NCBI RefSeq assembly: GCF_001267535.1
Contig: NZ_JRXE01000015.1
Location: 40,915-77,177, forward strand
Source: Winslowiella iniecta
Lineage (GTDB): Bacteria > Pseudomonadota > Gammaproteobacteria > Enterobacterales > Enterobacteriaceae
DNA length: 36,263 nucleotides
Reading direction: 5' to 3'
Of the stretch, positions 23,456 through 32,734 are shown piece by piece. Position 1 is the first letter of the stretch. The number at the start of each line of letters is the position of its first letter. The translations under genes and the position numbers were made by a program. The notes beneath the pieces were generated by a model. The model was not told the DNA's origin. It was given only the letters and a program-made list of their open reading frames with translations, and searched no databases.

Positions 23456-24761
23456 CGCGCTCCACCTCACTCTCCGGCTCTTCCGCCAGCTCATCCTCTT
23501 CGCTGTTCACCATCACTGACTGAATCTCTTCTTCATCAATCGTCGGGTTTAACGCGGCAGCCAGCGGCGAACTGGCCAGGCTGTCCGGCACCAGCACGTG
23601 TGGAAACTGCGTTTCATCAGCAGGCATGACTGAGGAGACTTTCTGCCAGCTCAGTGCTGCGATCACCACGCCGCATAGCGAGAAGAATGAATAGAGCATA
23701 TTGCCCCCCAGCGGCTGCATCAGCGCACCGGTCAGCAGCGGCCCGATACAGGCACCGACGCCAAACGCCATCAGCAGGCAGGCGGTCAGCGATACGCGCC
23801 GCTCGGGCACCACCTGGTCATTGGCTATCGCCACCGCCAGCGGATAGAGCGAAAACTGCATCATACTGGCGGCAAAGGCCAGCCCGACGGTAAGCGCAAA
23901 CGGGAAGGAGACCGGCAGCGCCAGCGGTATTGCCGCCAGCGCAAACAGCAGCGCGGTGATAAACAACAGGCGATTACGGTCAACCCGATCCGACAGCCAG
24001 CTCAGCGGAAATTGCGAGATTAAACCGGCAAAAATGGTGATACCCATAAATATCCCGGTCAGATGGGTGCCGAATCCCAGCGTACTGACATACACCGGTG
24101 CCATGCCGTAAAATCCGCCGACCGCCATTCCGATCACCAGCGTCATCACCAGAATGCGCGGAATGGTTTTGAAAAAGTATCCCAGCTCCATCGGCGCGGG
24201 CGACATCGGCTGGGCATTGGTGCGAGTGGTCAGCGCAATCGGCACCAGGCAGAGCGCAAAACAGAGCGCGACGATAATCAGGCTGGTCAGGCCAAATCCA
24301 CTCTGCACCACCAGAATAAACTGGCCGGCAGACAGGCCAAGATAGGTCGCCACCATATACAGACCAAAGATCACCCCGCGCTGACCGGCTTCCGCCTGGT
24401 CGTTCAGCCAGCTTTCCAGCACCATATACTGGCACATCATGCACAGCCCGATCACCAGTCGCAGGAAAATCCACAACGGCAGAAAATCGGTCAGGCCGTG
24501 CCCAAGCACCGAGGCGGTAATCACTCCGGCGCAGGAAACGTAGGCACGAATATGCCCGACGCGGGCAATCAGGTTATGCCCGACCTTGCCGCCAATCACC
24601 AGACCAATATAGTTGGCCGCCGTAATGCCACCGATCAGCGCTCCGCTCACCTGTTCGTGAGCCAGCCGCAACGAAACATAGGTTGTCAGTAAACCGGAAC
24701 CTAACAGCATCAGTAAGGTGGTGGTGTAGAGCGGCAAAAATGTTCTGAGGACTTTCTTCAT
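23451..24761 (-). CDS. MFS transporter, YcaD-like
   Basis: The 436-residue, 12-helix major facilitator starts at MKKVLRTFLPLYTTTLLMLLGSGLLTTYVSLRLAHEQ. That ATG has AGGGAG 5 bases upstream; the open frame to 24914 lacks a ribosome site. TM1-2 motifs, LVIGLCMMCQYMVLESWLNDQAEAGQRG between TM4 and TM5, and LSWLSDRVDRNRLLF after TM7 resemble the YcaD-type exporters. The last 60 residues are a long acidic cytoplasmic tail (EEEIQ...SEEDELAEEPESE), more extended than usual. The substrate is unknown. It is divergent from the gudP-like gene. Confidence 0.85.
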   Translation of the reverse strand: MKKVLRTFLPLYTTTLLMLLGSGLLTTYVSLRLAHEQVSGALIGGITAANYIGLVIGGKVGHNLIARVGHIRAYVSCAGVITASVLGHGLTDFLPLWIFLRLVIGLCMMCQYMVLESWLNDQAEAGQRGVIFGLYMVATYLGLSAGQFILVVQSGFGLTSLIIVALCFALCLVPIALTTRTNAQPMSPAPMELGYFFKTIPRILVMTLVIGMAVGGFYGMAPVYVSTLGFGTHLTGIFMGITIFAGLISQFPLSWLSDRVDRNRLLFITALLFALAAIPLALPVSFPFALTVGLAFAASMMQFSLYPLAVAIANDQVVPERRVSLTACLLMAFGVGACIGPLLTGALMQPLGGNMLYSFFSLCGVVIAALSWQKVSSVMPADETQFPHVLVPDSLASSPLAAALNPTIDEEEIQSVMVNSEEDELAEEPESEVERV

Positions 24762-25117
24762 TACGTCTCCCTGTAGTCTTAAGTCCGGTGATATTTGAAA
24801 CCTTACTGGAATCGTAGTCTTAATTTGGCACAACCGGCAAATCAACCTGCCAGATTCGGACTGGCGGAAACCCTGAGTGGAAAGTTTAGTGAACTGCTTC
24901 ACTTTTCCAGACAAAAGTTTACAGAATCATCCGTCACGCTTTGTGCACATTCACATCGCTGCCATCACTTCCTCTGACTCGCGCCAGGCACAGGCGTGCG
25001 CTGAAACCGGCCCCCTCCCGACGGCTTCTTTGTGCAAATGCCTCAGGCTTTTCCCGCCGACTGCATCAATGATGACTCCGGTAAATCACCTGATTCGGGT
25101 GATATTAAGGGGGCGTT
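24762..25117. other. Divergent promoter region (356 bp)
   Basis: No gene lies between the YcaD-like and gudP-like starts. A 10-base direct repeat GTAGTCTTAA (24773-24782 and 24814-24823) lies near the minus-strand start. A dyad ATCACC-N7-GGTGAT (25085-25103) precedes the ribosome site of the gudP-like gene. Either could be an operator. No CdaR or Crp site could be defined with confidence. Confidence 0.4.
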
Positions 25118-26431
25118 ATGACAGGTCATGAAAACGCATCGGTACGGAGTGCGAACCGCAAGTTCTTTGCCCGCATTATTCCGTTGTTAATGCTGATGCT
25201 GATAATTAATCAGATCGACCGTTCCAATATCGGCTTTATCAAACACCAACTGGAACTGGACGTCGGTATCAGTACCGCAGCATTCGGCTTCGGTGCCGGG
25301 CTATTTTTTATTGGTTATGCGCTGTTTGAAGTTCCCAGTAATATCCTGCTGGATAAGCTGGGCGCTCGTACCTGGCTGACGCGCATTATGATTACCTGGG
25401 GCGTCGTGGTGTTTGCCACCGGGTTTATTCAGACACCGACCCAGTTCTATATTGCCCGTTTTTTGCTCGGCATCGCTGAAGCCGGTTTCTTTCCCGGCTT
25501 GCTGTTCTACTTCCGCAAATGGGTACCTAACGTCTATCGCGGGCGGGCAACAGCGCTGATTCTGAGCAGTTCGGCGGCCGCTTATCTGCTCTCAGGGCCG
25601 ATTACCGGCGGACTGCTGGAGATGCATGATTTTCTCGGCATCCCAGGCTGGAAATGGGTGCTGTTTATTGAAGGTGCGATCTCAGTGTTAGTCGGTTTCT
25701 TTGCGATTGGCTGGCTGGTGTCCTCACCGGAAAGCGCAAAGTGGCTGACGTCCGAGGAAAAAATCGCCCTGAATAGCGCGCTGGCGGAAGAGTCCACCTC
25801 ACGTGACCGCGCATCCCATCAGGTATCAAAGTGGAAACTGCTGTTCGAAGGACAGATGGCATATCTCTGTTTCCTGTTTTTTACCATGTGTATGACCGGT
25901 TATACGCTGGTTTTCTGGCAACCGCAGATCATCGCGCGCATTGAAGGGCTGTCACCATTTGAAGTCGGGCTGCTGACCTCAGTGCCGTGGCTGTGTGCGA
26001 TTATCGCCATCAATATTCTTGGCCGACTGGCTGACCGCTTTCATCATCGGCGCGAGCTGATGCTGTCGATCGCCCTGGTGGTGACGGCCATCGGCACCTT
26101 CCTCTGCGCGACAGGCAGCCCGATTTTCGGCCTGCTGGCACTGTGCATTATCTGCGTCGGCAGCAAATCCAGTGCGGTCCTGTTCTGGCCGATTCCACAG
26201 GCAAATCTGCCGTCCAGCATTGTGGCGCCGGGTATCGCCCTGATCAACTCGCTGGGCAATTTAGGCGGCTTTTTTGCCCCGACGGTATTTGGTTATCTCG
26301 AACTGAAAACCGGCAGCACCATGGGTGGACTGATGGGCCTGAGCGCCTTCTCGGTTTTCGCCGCCATCACTCTGTTATTTGTCAAAACGCGCCCTAAACC
26401 TGTCGCGATGGAGAAATCACCCAATGTCTGA
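25118..26431 (+). CDS. MFS anion:cation symporter, glucarate-type (GudP-like)
   Basis: This is a 437-residue inner-membrane symporter of the ACS family (glucarate, galactarate, galactonate, phthalate). TM1 carries the classical MLIINQIDRSNIGFIKHQLELDVGIS. FFIGYALFEVPSNILLDKLGARTWLTRIMITWG and RFLLGIAEAGFFPGLLFYFRKWVP are the other signature loops. AAGGGGG lies 6 bases before the ATG. The stop overlaps the next gene by 8 bases (ATGTCTGA), so it is coupled to a GudX-like dehydratase, which points to D-glucarate or a related aldarate. In E. coli the order gudP-gudX-gudD is the same at this end. Confidence 0.85.
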   Translation: MTGHENASVRSANRKFFARIIPLLMLMLIINQIDRSNIGFIKHQLELDVGISTAAFGFGAGLFFIGYALFEVPSNILLDKLGARTWLTRIMITWGVVVFATGFIQTPTQFYIARFLLGIAEAGFFPGLLFYFRKWVPNVYRGRATALILSSSAAAYLLSGPITGGLLEMHDFLGIPGWKWVLFIEGAISVLVGFFAIGWLVSSPESAKWLTSEEKIALNSALAEESTSRDRASHQVSKWKLLFEGQMAYLCFLFFTMCMTGYTLVFWQPQIIARIEGLSPFEVGLLTSVPWLCAIIAINILGRLADRFHHRRELMLSIALVVTAIGTFLCATGSPIFGLLALCIICVGSKSSAVLFWPIPQANLPSSIVAPGIALINSLGNLGGFFAPTVFGYLELKTGSTMGGLMGLSAFSVFAAITLLFVKTRPKPVAMEKSPNV

Positions 26432-27764
26432 TTCGCCCGTTATCACCGACGTTAAAGTTATCCCGGTCACCGGTTACGACAGCATGCTGTTGAATATCGC
26501 CGGTGCGCACAGCTGCTTTTTCTCACGCGTGCTGCTGGTGATCACCGACAGCGCTGGCCATAGCGGCGTTGGTGAAATTCCCGCCACCCAGGTGGTACAA
26601 AAAATTCTGCAAAACGCCGCGCCTTACTTAATCGGGCAAAAAATTACCCGGCTGAATGCGCTGGTCGCCGAACTCCACCAGCGCGATCTGCGCGATGAAC
26701 ACCCGGATATGCAGCCATTCCCGCAGGCGCGCGCCTGGGATCTGGAGCGGCATTACAATGCGGTCGCCGCGGTGGAAGCCGCGCTGCTGGATTTAATGGG
26801 CCAGTTTCTGAATGAACCGGTGGCAGAATTACTGGGTGCCGGTAAACAGCGTGATGAAGTTCCGGTGCTGGGTTATCTGTTTTATATCGCCGACCGTCAG
26901 CGGGCGGACATGCCTTATCAGCCCGGCCGACAAGATCAACATCCCTGGTATCATCTGCGCCATCAGCAGGCAATGGGCATCGATGAGGTGGTGCGACTGG
27001 CCGAAGCGGCGCAGGATCGCTATGGCTTTAAGGACTTTAAGCTGAAAGGCGGCGTGCAGCGCGGCGAAACCGAAATCGAAACCGCGATAGCGCTGAAAAA
27101 ACGCTTTCCTGAAGCGCGGGTGACCGTTGACCCGAACGCCAGCTGGTCGCTGGATCAGGCCATCACGCTGTGTCGCGGCATGGGCGATGTGCTGTCGTAT
27201 GTCGAAGATCCCTGTGGCGCGGAGAATGGCTATTCCGGGCGCGAAACCCTCGCCGAGTTTAAGCGTGCCACCGGCTTACCGGTCGCGACCAATATGATTG
27301 CCAATGACTGGCGACAGCTCAATCATGCGCTGCAACTGAATGCGATTGATATTCCGTTAGCCGATCCGCATTTCTGGACGATGCGCAGTGCTGCCACCAT
27401 CGGCCAGCTGTGCCATGAATGGCGTCTGACCATGGGTTGCCACTCCAATAATCACTTCGATATTTCACTGGCGATGCTGGCGCATCTTGGGGCGTCTGCA
27501 CCGGGCGATATCACCTCGTTTGATACCCACTGGATTTGGCAGGACGGGCAGTACTTAACTAAAGAGCCACTGCAAATTCGCGAAGGAAAAATCAGCCTGC
27601 CGGATAAACCGGGGTTCGGCATTGAGCTTGACTGGGAAAAAGTCGAGGCGGCCAATCGCTTGTATAACAGCCTGCCAGTGAAAGATCGTGATGATACGGT
27701 GCCAATGCAGTATCTGATTGATGGCTGGCAATTTAATCCTAAGCAAGCCACGCTGCTGCGTTAA
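26424..27764 (+). CDS. Glucarate dehydratase-related protein (GudX/GudD-like, enolase superfamily)
   Basis: The 446-residue length matches GudD/GudX. Enolase-superfamily residues are in place: the Lys pair K206/K208 (FKDFKLKGG), metal ligands D236 (TVDPN), E267 (DPCGAENGY) and N290 (ATNMIANDW), and the D314-H340 dyad (LADPHFW and CHSNNHFD). GudD from E. coli has GSHSDNHFD, while GudX (as I remember it) has the CHSNNHFD form, and the C-terminal ELDWEKVE and PMQYLIDGW also favour GudX. All catalytic residues are retained, so dehydration of glucarate or idarate to 5-keto-4-deoxyglucarate is possible. No gudD follows; a hairpin ends the operon. Confidence 0.82.
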   Translation: MSDSPVITDVKVIPVTGYDSMLLNIAGAHSCFFSRVLLVITDSAGHSGVGEIPATQVVQKILQNAAPYLIGQKITRLNALVAELHQRDLRDEHPDMQPFPQARAWDLERHYNAVAAVEAALLDLMGQFLNEPVAELLGAGKQRDEVPVLGYLFYIADRQRADMPYQPGRQDQHPWYHLRHQQAMGIDEVVRLAEAAQDRYGFKDFKLKGGVQRGETEIETAIALKKRFPEARVTVDPNASWSLDQAITLCRGMGDVLSYVEDPCGAENGYSGRETLAEFKRATGLPVATNMIANDWRQLNHALQLNAIDIPLADPHFWTMRSAATIGQLCHEWRLTMGCHSNNHFDISLAMLAHLGASAPGDITSFDTHWIWQDGQYLTKEPLQIREGKISLPDKPGFGIELDWEKVEAANRLYNSLPVKDRDDTVPMQYLIDGWQFNPKQATLLR

Positions 27765-27771
27765 CTCACGC

Positions 27772-27799
27772 GCCAGCACTGGCGTTTATCAGTGCTGGC
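27772..27799 (+). terminator. Hairpin ending the gudPX-like operon
   Basis: GCCAGCACTG and CAGTGCTGGC form a perfect 10-bp stem with an 8-base loop, 7 bases after the stop. No T-run follows, so efficiency is uncertain. Confidence 0.6.
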
Positions 27800-27910
27800 C
27801 GCGAATTCCCGCCACCCGCGCAATTTTTAGCTAAAGTCAGCGCCCTCCGCTGCCGATAAACCCTGCGATTTAACAATGAAAAACAGCAAAAATCACGGAG
27901 GAGAGCGACC

Positions 27911-29461
27911 TTGAGTACCCTTACTGATACTGCCGCTGGCGGTAATGAATATCTTCTCGCCGACAATACCACTCTGATGACCACCACCGATGCCAGGGGC
28001 ATCATCACCTATGCCAACAGCAGTTTTGCGGAGGTCAGTGGCTACCAGCAGGATGAAATTGAAGGCCAGCCGCACAACCTGGTACGCCATCCGGATATGC
28101 CAAAACAGGCGTTCGCCGATATGTGGGCAACCCTCAAACAGGGTTTGCCGTGGAGCGGACTGGTGAAAAACCGTCGTAAAAACGGCGACTTCTATTGGGT
28201 GCGCGCCAATGTGGTGCCGCTGATTCGCGAAAAAAAAATCGTCGGTTATATGTCGGTGCGGGTCAAGCCCCGGCAGGAAGAGGTAACAGCCGCCGAACAG
28301 CTTTATCAGCAGATGCGCGGCGGCACCCTCAGGCGCTGGCGTTTGCATCAGGGCATTCTGCTGCGTACCGGGCTGCTGAAGCATTTATCTGCGTTGAAAA
28401 CCCTGCCGCTGCGCTGGCGTATTCGTGGCGGCAGCGGCGCACTCTGGTTGCTGACGCTGTTAAGTTCGCTGGCGGCGGGCGTTGAAGGCCGCGCACTGGC
28501 GATATCCGCCGGGCTTTCACTGATCGCCAGCCTGATGGTTTGCCGCTGGCTGGAGAGGCAAATCTCCCGGCCGATGGAGAAAGCCCGCGCGATGGCGCTG
28601 AAAGTTGCTACCGGCGCTGACACGCAGGTGGAAGGTCTGGATCGTGTCGATGAAGTGGGCATCACCCTGCGTGCGGTGGCGCAACAGGGTCTGATGTTCC
28701 GTTGGCTGATCAACGATGTACGTGAGCAGGTGATGAGTGTCCATCAGGCCAGTGATGCGTTATCACTTGGCAGCGAGAAAATCGCCATCCGCACCGAACA
28801 AACCGCGGTCAGCGTACAGCAAACTGCCGCCGCCATGGAACAGATGACGCGCGCGGTAGCGGAAAATACCGACAGCACCGATAAAGCCAACAGCTTCTCA
28901 TTAACCGTTAATGAAGCGGCGCTGGAAGGACGCGAAGCGGTGCACAGCGTGGTGAGCACCATGGATAAAATCTCCGCCAGCTCAACGCAGATTGCTACGA
29001 CCATCGGCCTGATTGACAGCATTGCTTTCCAGACCAATATTCTGGCGCTGAATGCGGCAGTGGAAGCTGCACGCGCAGGCGAACAGGGGAAAGGATTTGC
29101 CGTGGTGGCCGGCGAGGTGCGCAGCCTGGCGAACCGCAGCGCCACCGCCGCCAGCGAGATCCGTCAGCTGATCAAAACCAGTACGCTGAATGTGCAGGCC
29201 GGTGCTGCCCAGGTGCGTGAGGCGGGTGAAGCAATCACCGAAATGGTGGATAAAGTGCAGAATGTGAAAGCGCTACTGAATCAGATCAGTATGGCAACCC
29301 ATGAGCAAGGAACCGGACTGAGCGAGGTAGGAAAAGCGATTGACGTGCTGGATCAAAATACCCGACAAAATGCCACACTGGCCGAAACCAGCGTGCAGGC
29401 GGCGGCAGGGATGAAAAATCAGGCACATCGGCTGGTTAAGGCGATTACCGCGTTTAGTTAA
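27911..29461 (+). CDS. aer: Aerotaxis receptor Aer
   Basis: The 516-residue protein closely follows E. coli Aer. An N-terminal FAD-binding PAS domain (about residues 10-120) carries [41 protein letters not shown] and GYMSVR. An F1-like linker and a membrane anchor (about 176-212) follow, then a HAMP-like segment and the chemoreceptor signalling domain. That domain has the hairpin [34 protein letters not shown] (about 371-404). It senses redox or oxygen changes and signals through CheW/CheA. The start is TTG at 27911 with GGAGGAG about 6 bases upstream. A REP-like repeat pair follows the stop. Confidence 0.95.
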   Translation: MSTLTDTAAGGNEYLLADNTTLMTTTDARGIITYANSSFAEVSGYQQDEIEGQPHNLVRHPDMPKQAFADMWATLKQGLPWSGLVKNRRKNGDFYWVRANVVPLIREKKIVGYMSVRVKPRQEEVTAAEQLYQQMRGGTLRRWRLHQGILLRTGLLKHLSALKTLPLRWRIRGGSGALWLLTLLSSLAAGVEGRALAISAGLSLIASLMVCRWLERQISRPMEKARAMALKVATGADTQVEGLDRVDEVGITLRAVAQQGLMFRWLINDVREQVMSVHQASDALSLGSEKIAIRTEQTAVSVQQTAAAMEQMTRAVAENTDSTDKANSFSLTVNEAALEGREAVHSVVSTMDKISASSTQIATTIGLIDSIAFQTNILALNAAVEAARAGEQGKGFAVVAGEVRSLANRSATAASEIRQLIKTSTLNVQAGAAQVREAGEAITEMVDKVQNVKALLNQISMATHEQGTGLSEVGKAIDVLDQNTRQNATLAETSVQAAAGMKNQAHRLVKAITAFS

Positions 29462-29483
29462 TGTCGTATGCTATGTCTGGATG

Positions 29484-29550
29484 CGGCACGGGCGGCGAGA
29501 ACGCCGCCCTGCGCAAATCTGGATGTAGCGGCGGGGTTCTCGCCGCCCGC
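29484..29550. repeat. REP-like palindromic repeats, inverted pair (copies 2 and 3)
   Basis: GGGCGGCGAGAACGCCGCCC (29490-29509) is identical to the copy at 2581-2600. A second unit lies at 29528-29550 in opposite orientation (GCGGCGGGGTTCTCGCCGCC), separated by 18 bases. The tail-to-tail pair lies right after aer, like a BIME. Confidence 0.8.
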
Positions 29551-29564
29551 AGACGATTTAACTG

Positions 29565-29669
29565 TTAGTGAGTAAACAGCGTAAAAGTGCCCGCATAGTA
29601 ATTTACCATCCAGCCAACATAGGCAATCCATACCAGCATAATCAGACCTGTTGCGAATTTACCTGTCAT
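29565..29669 (-). CDS. Small membrane peptide (34 aa)
   Basis: The minus-strand frame starts MTGKFATGLIMLVWIAYVGW and continues MVNYYAGTFTLFTH. It has one clear transmembrane helix with a short polar start. GGGGGCAGGAA lies directly before the ATG, with a short spacing. I do not recognise it by name. The coherent hydrophobic/polar layout and the placement just after the repeat pair support a real small protein. Confidence 0.5.
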   Translation of the reverse strand: MTGKFATGLIMLVWIAYVGWMVNYYAGTFTLFTH

Positions 29670-30135
29670 TTCCTGCCCCCTGTTTTACTCATCATTTCAG
29701 GAATTATTGCGTTAAGGGAAGAGTGACAGGGCGACGACGAGACGATATTGCGCTGGATCAATTTAACGCGGGAAAACGCAGCGAACCAGCCGGGCATCAG
29801 CTCAAAACAGCATTAAGTTTTATTCCGGCTTTAGCCAGCCATAAGCATTTATCATCACCCGCATCTTATCTGCTGCGGGGGGGTATTATTGCTGTCGTGC
29901 TGCGATATGCACTATCTGGCATATCGATGGCTTAAATCAATATATGGTGTTATCCGCTTTATACCTTATCCTGACCCGGTCTTATCTTGATGATTTGATT
30001 ATTTATTAAATAACGTTATGCATATTTTAAAAATAGCCATTATTTAAAAATAACCGCACCGTTTTCATCCGGGAATTAAGGATAACACGTTATATGACCC
30101 TATTTTCACTGCTGGTTTCCGGCAGGTATTCGCTT
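29670..30135. other. Intergenic region upstream of the peptide-uptake operon
   Basis: No gene is supported in these 466 bases. The stretch 29940-30060 is strongly AT-rich and is the likely promoter region. It holds a direct repeat TTTAAAAATA (30026-30035 and 30043-30052). A sequence coding MTLFSLLVSGRYSL runs in frame into the binding-protein gene from an ATG at 30094 and could be an alternative start. Confidence 0.4.
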
Positions 30136-31752
30136 ATGAAAAATATCTCTGCGCTGATGCTGGCTTGTTTCGTCCTGAGCGGTTGCGATCCGCAGGCCGA
30201 AACACCAGCCGGCAGCGATTCAGCTCAAAAAAACTCGGCCGGTACTTTGCGCTATGCGCTGTGGTCATCACCGAGCGGCAATTTTCATCCGGAACTCTAT
30301 TTCACCGATTATGACCGCGCGGTGATCTTTGTCACTTTTGACCGGCTGGTGATGCTGGATGATAAGCAAGGCTTTAAACCGTCGCTGGCAACACGTTATG
30401 ACTATTCCACCGACGGAAAAACCCTCACGTTCCATCTGCATCCGAATATTAAATGGCATGATGGCCAGCCTTTCACCGCTGAAGATGTCGCCTTTACCTA
30501 TCAGGCAACGGCAAGTGGGCAATGGCCGGCCGATACGCCGGAATTCACCCGCGAGCTGCAAGGCTTTAAGGCTTATCATAACGGCAGCGCCGATCATCTC
30601 AGCGGCATCAGGGTGATTGATGCGCACACCGTCAGCTTCAGCTTTAACCAGCCTTACGCCGCAGCACTCTCTTATTTCGCCGATCGCCCGGTGCTGGCAA
30701 AGCATATCTGGGAAAAAGTGCCGGTCGCTCAGTGGAACCAGGCAACGGCGCTGCTGAATAATCCGGTCGGTACCGGGCCGTTTAAGGTGAAAAAATTTGT
30801 ACCGGATCAGTACGTTGAACTGACGCGTAATGAAGATTACTTCAAAGGCAAACCGGCGCTGGAATCACTGATCTTTAAAGTAGCGAATCGCGATACCGCC
30901 CAGTCTGAGCTGCTGAATGGCGAACTGGATGTCGCCGAGCTCTCGTCGTTTAACCCTGCTGATTTAGCACTGTATAAAAAAGCGGGCGTCAATCTGGTGA
31001 TACAGAACGGCGTCAGCGGGCAGTATCTGACGATAAACCACCGGGATCCGCTGCTGGCCGATGTGCGACTGCGTGAAGCCCTGCTGTATGGCATCGACCG
31101 CCAGGGGATCATCAATAATCTGTTGTACGGCAATGGTCAGATTTTCAATGCCAAAATTCATCCTCAGGACCCGGCTTATCCTGACGATCTCAATCCTTTC
31201 CCACACTCCGTCGAAAAAGCGAATGCGTTGCTTGATGCCGCCGGATGGCGGGCTCGGGCAAGCGATGGTATTCGCATAAAAGCAGGCAAGAGACTGGCCT
31301 TCACCTTGCAGGTGCCAACCGGTAACCGCACCCGTGAACAATCGGCCAGTATTATTCAGCAGAACCTTAAAGCGATTGGTGTCGAAATCACTATTAACGT
31401 CGGCGATTTCAATTCAACGCTGGCGATTTTACAAAATCCCAAAACACCTTTCCAGCTGCTGCTGATGGGCGGTATGTTCCGTCCCGGTCAATACAGTAAC
31501 AACTACTGGTGGGAGCGGTTCAGCGATGCCCAGCTGACGCAGCTTGGTGATAAAGCCAACAGCACCGTCGACAATGAGCCGCGCATTGTGCTGCTTAAAC
31601 AGTGGGCAAAGCGGCAAAATGAACTGGCGATGATTGGCTGGCTGTATATACCCAACGTCGGCTACGCGGTGAATCCGCAGGTGACGGGCTATCATCCCTA
31701 CCCTTACGAAGCCTTTGGCAACGTTTACCAGTGGGCGAACCAGCCGCAATAA
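30136..31752 (+). CDS. Dipeptide/oligopeptide ABC transporter substrate-binding lipoprotein
   Basis: I chose ATG 30136, giving MKNISALMLACFVLSGCDPQ with a lipobox LSGC (C17); an in-frame ATG at 30094 would place 14 residues before it. The 538-residue product is an SBP family 5 (DppA/OppA-like) protein. It shows LVMLDDKQGFKPSLATRYDYSTDGKTLTFHLHPNIKWHDGQPFTAEDVAFTY, GTGPFKVKKF, LREALLYGIDRQGIINNLLYG and a C-terminal MIGWLYIPN. It captures peptides or related solutes in the periplasm for the two permeases encoded 13 bases downstream. Specificity cannot be read. Confidence 0.9.
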   Translation: MKNISALMLACFVLSGCDPQAETPAGSDSAQKNSAGTLRYALWSSPSGNFHPELYFTDYDRAVIFVTFDRLVMLDDKQGFKPSLATRYDYSTDGKTLTFHLHPNIKWHDGQPFTAEDVAFTYQATASGQWPADTPEFTRELQGFKAYHNGSADHLSGIRVIDAHTVSFSFNQPYAAALSYFADRPVLAKHIWEKVPVAQWNQATALLNNPVGTGPFKVKKFVPDQYVELTRNEDYFKGKPALESLIFKVANRDTAQSELLNGELDVAELSSFNPADLALYKKAGVNLVIQNGVSGQYLTINHRDPLLADVRLREALLYGIDRQGIINNLLYGNGQIFNAKIHPQDPAYPDDLNPFPHSVEKANALLDAAGWRARASDGIRIKAGKRLAFTLQVPTGNRTREQSASIIQQNLKAIGVEITINVGDFNSTLAILQNPKTPFQLLLMGGMFRPGQYSNNYWWERFSDAQLTQLGDKANSTVDNEPRIVLLKQWAKRQNELAMIGWLYIPNVGYAVNPQVTGYHPYPYEAFGNVYQWANQPQ

Positions 31753-31765
31753 AGCGGGAGATATT

Positions 31766-32734
31766 ATGCTAAGCACTTATTTTCTGCGCCGCCTGCTGAT
31801 CGCCTTACCGGTGATGCTGGGAATTTCCGTGCTGGTGTTTGCTTTGATCAACCTGCAACCCGGCGACCCGTATGCGTTAATGATCGATCCCAGTGCGCCG
31901 CCGGCGGTGAAAGAAGCCCTGCTGCAACAGGTGGGCTATTACGATCCCTGGTATGTGAAATACCTGAAGTGGCTGTGGCGCATGGCGCACGGGGATTTTG
32001 GCTATTCGCTGCATTATCGCGACCAGGTCAGCACGGTTATCGCCTCACGCATCGGTAATACCCTGTTACTGGCCGGTGCCGCTCTGCTGATCGCGCTGCT
32101 GATTGCGCTACCGGCCGCGGTGTTTTCCGCCTTAAAGCGCCAGTCGGCCATCGATTACCTGGCAACCGGCTTCAGTGTGGTGTGCATTTCAGTTCCGGCA
32201 TTCTTTATGGGGCTGCTGTTGATTAAAGTGTTTGCCGTCGATCTGCGCTGGCTACCGGTATCGGGCAAAGTCACGTTGGGGAAAAGTTTCACGCAAACCG
32301 GCTATCTGATTGATGTGGCTCGCCATCTGCTGTTACCGGCGCTGGTGCTCGGCCTGATGAACAGTGCGATATTTATCAAGTATCTGCGTACCAGTATGGT
32401 CAGCATTCTCGAACAGGATTTTATTCGCGCCCTGCGCGCCAGAGGGTTAGAGACCTCATCCATTATCTGGCGACATGCACTGAAAAATGCCGCCCGGCCA
32501 ATTATTACCATTCTCTCGCTGGAAATTCCGGTGCTGTTTTCCGGGGCGCTGATGACCGAAACGGTTTTCTCCTGGCCGGGTATTGGTCGCCTTAACTACG
32601 AAGCGGTGCTTAACCGCGATTACAGCCTGTTAATGGGGATTATTATGCTGCTGGCGCTGATTACCCTCGCCGCCAATTTGATCGCCGATCTGCTGTATGC
32701 GCTGATCGATCCGCGCGTAAGGATCGGCTCATGA
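31766..32734 (+). CDS. Peptide ABC transporter permease, DppB-like
   Basis: The product has 322 residues and starts MLSTYFLRRLLIALPVMLGISVLVFALINLQPGDPY, the classical DppB opening. GGGAG lies 7 bases upstream; the longer frame into the preceding gene is not used. The EAA-type loop that docks to the ATPase is RALRARGLETSSIIWRHALKNAARP, near residues 215-240. Six helices are expected. The final TGA overlaps the next gene's ATG (ATGA), indicating translational coupling with the DppC-like partner. Confidence 0.93.
   Translation: MLSTYFLRRLLIALPVMLGISVLVFALINLQPGDPYALMIDPSAPPAVKEALLQQVGYYDPWYVKYLKWLWRMAHGDFGYSLHYRDQVSTVIASRIGNTLLLAGAALLIALLIALPAAVFSALKRQSAIDYLATGFSVVCISVPAFFMGLLLIKVFAVDLRWLPVSGKVTLGKSFTQTGYLIDVARHLLLPALVLGLMNSAIFIKYLRTSMVSILEQDFIRALRARGLETSSIIWRHALKNAARPIITILSLEIPVLFSGALMTETVFSWPGIGRLNYEAVLNRDYSLLMGIIMLLALITLAANLIADLLYALIDPRVRIGS

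Noticed and set aside
24063-24692. 209-codon frame antisense to the YcaD-like gene
   Set aside because: It has shadow composition (Gln/His/Arg-rich), and the opposite strand encodes a clear 12-helix transporter.
29651-29935. 94-codon frame after aer
   Set aside because: It has no ribosome site and no coherent domain, it overlaps the better-supported 34-aa frame on the other strand, and it runs into promoter-like AT-rich DNA.
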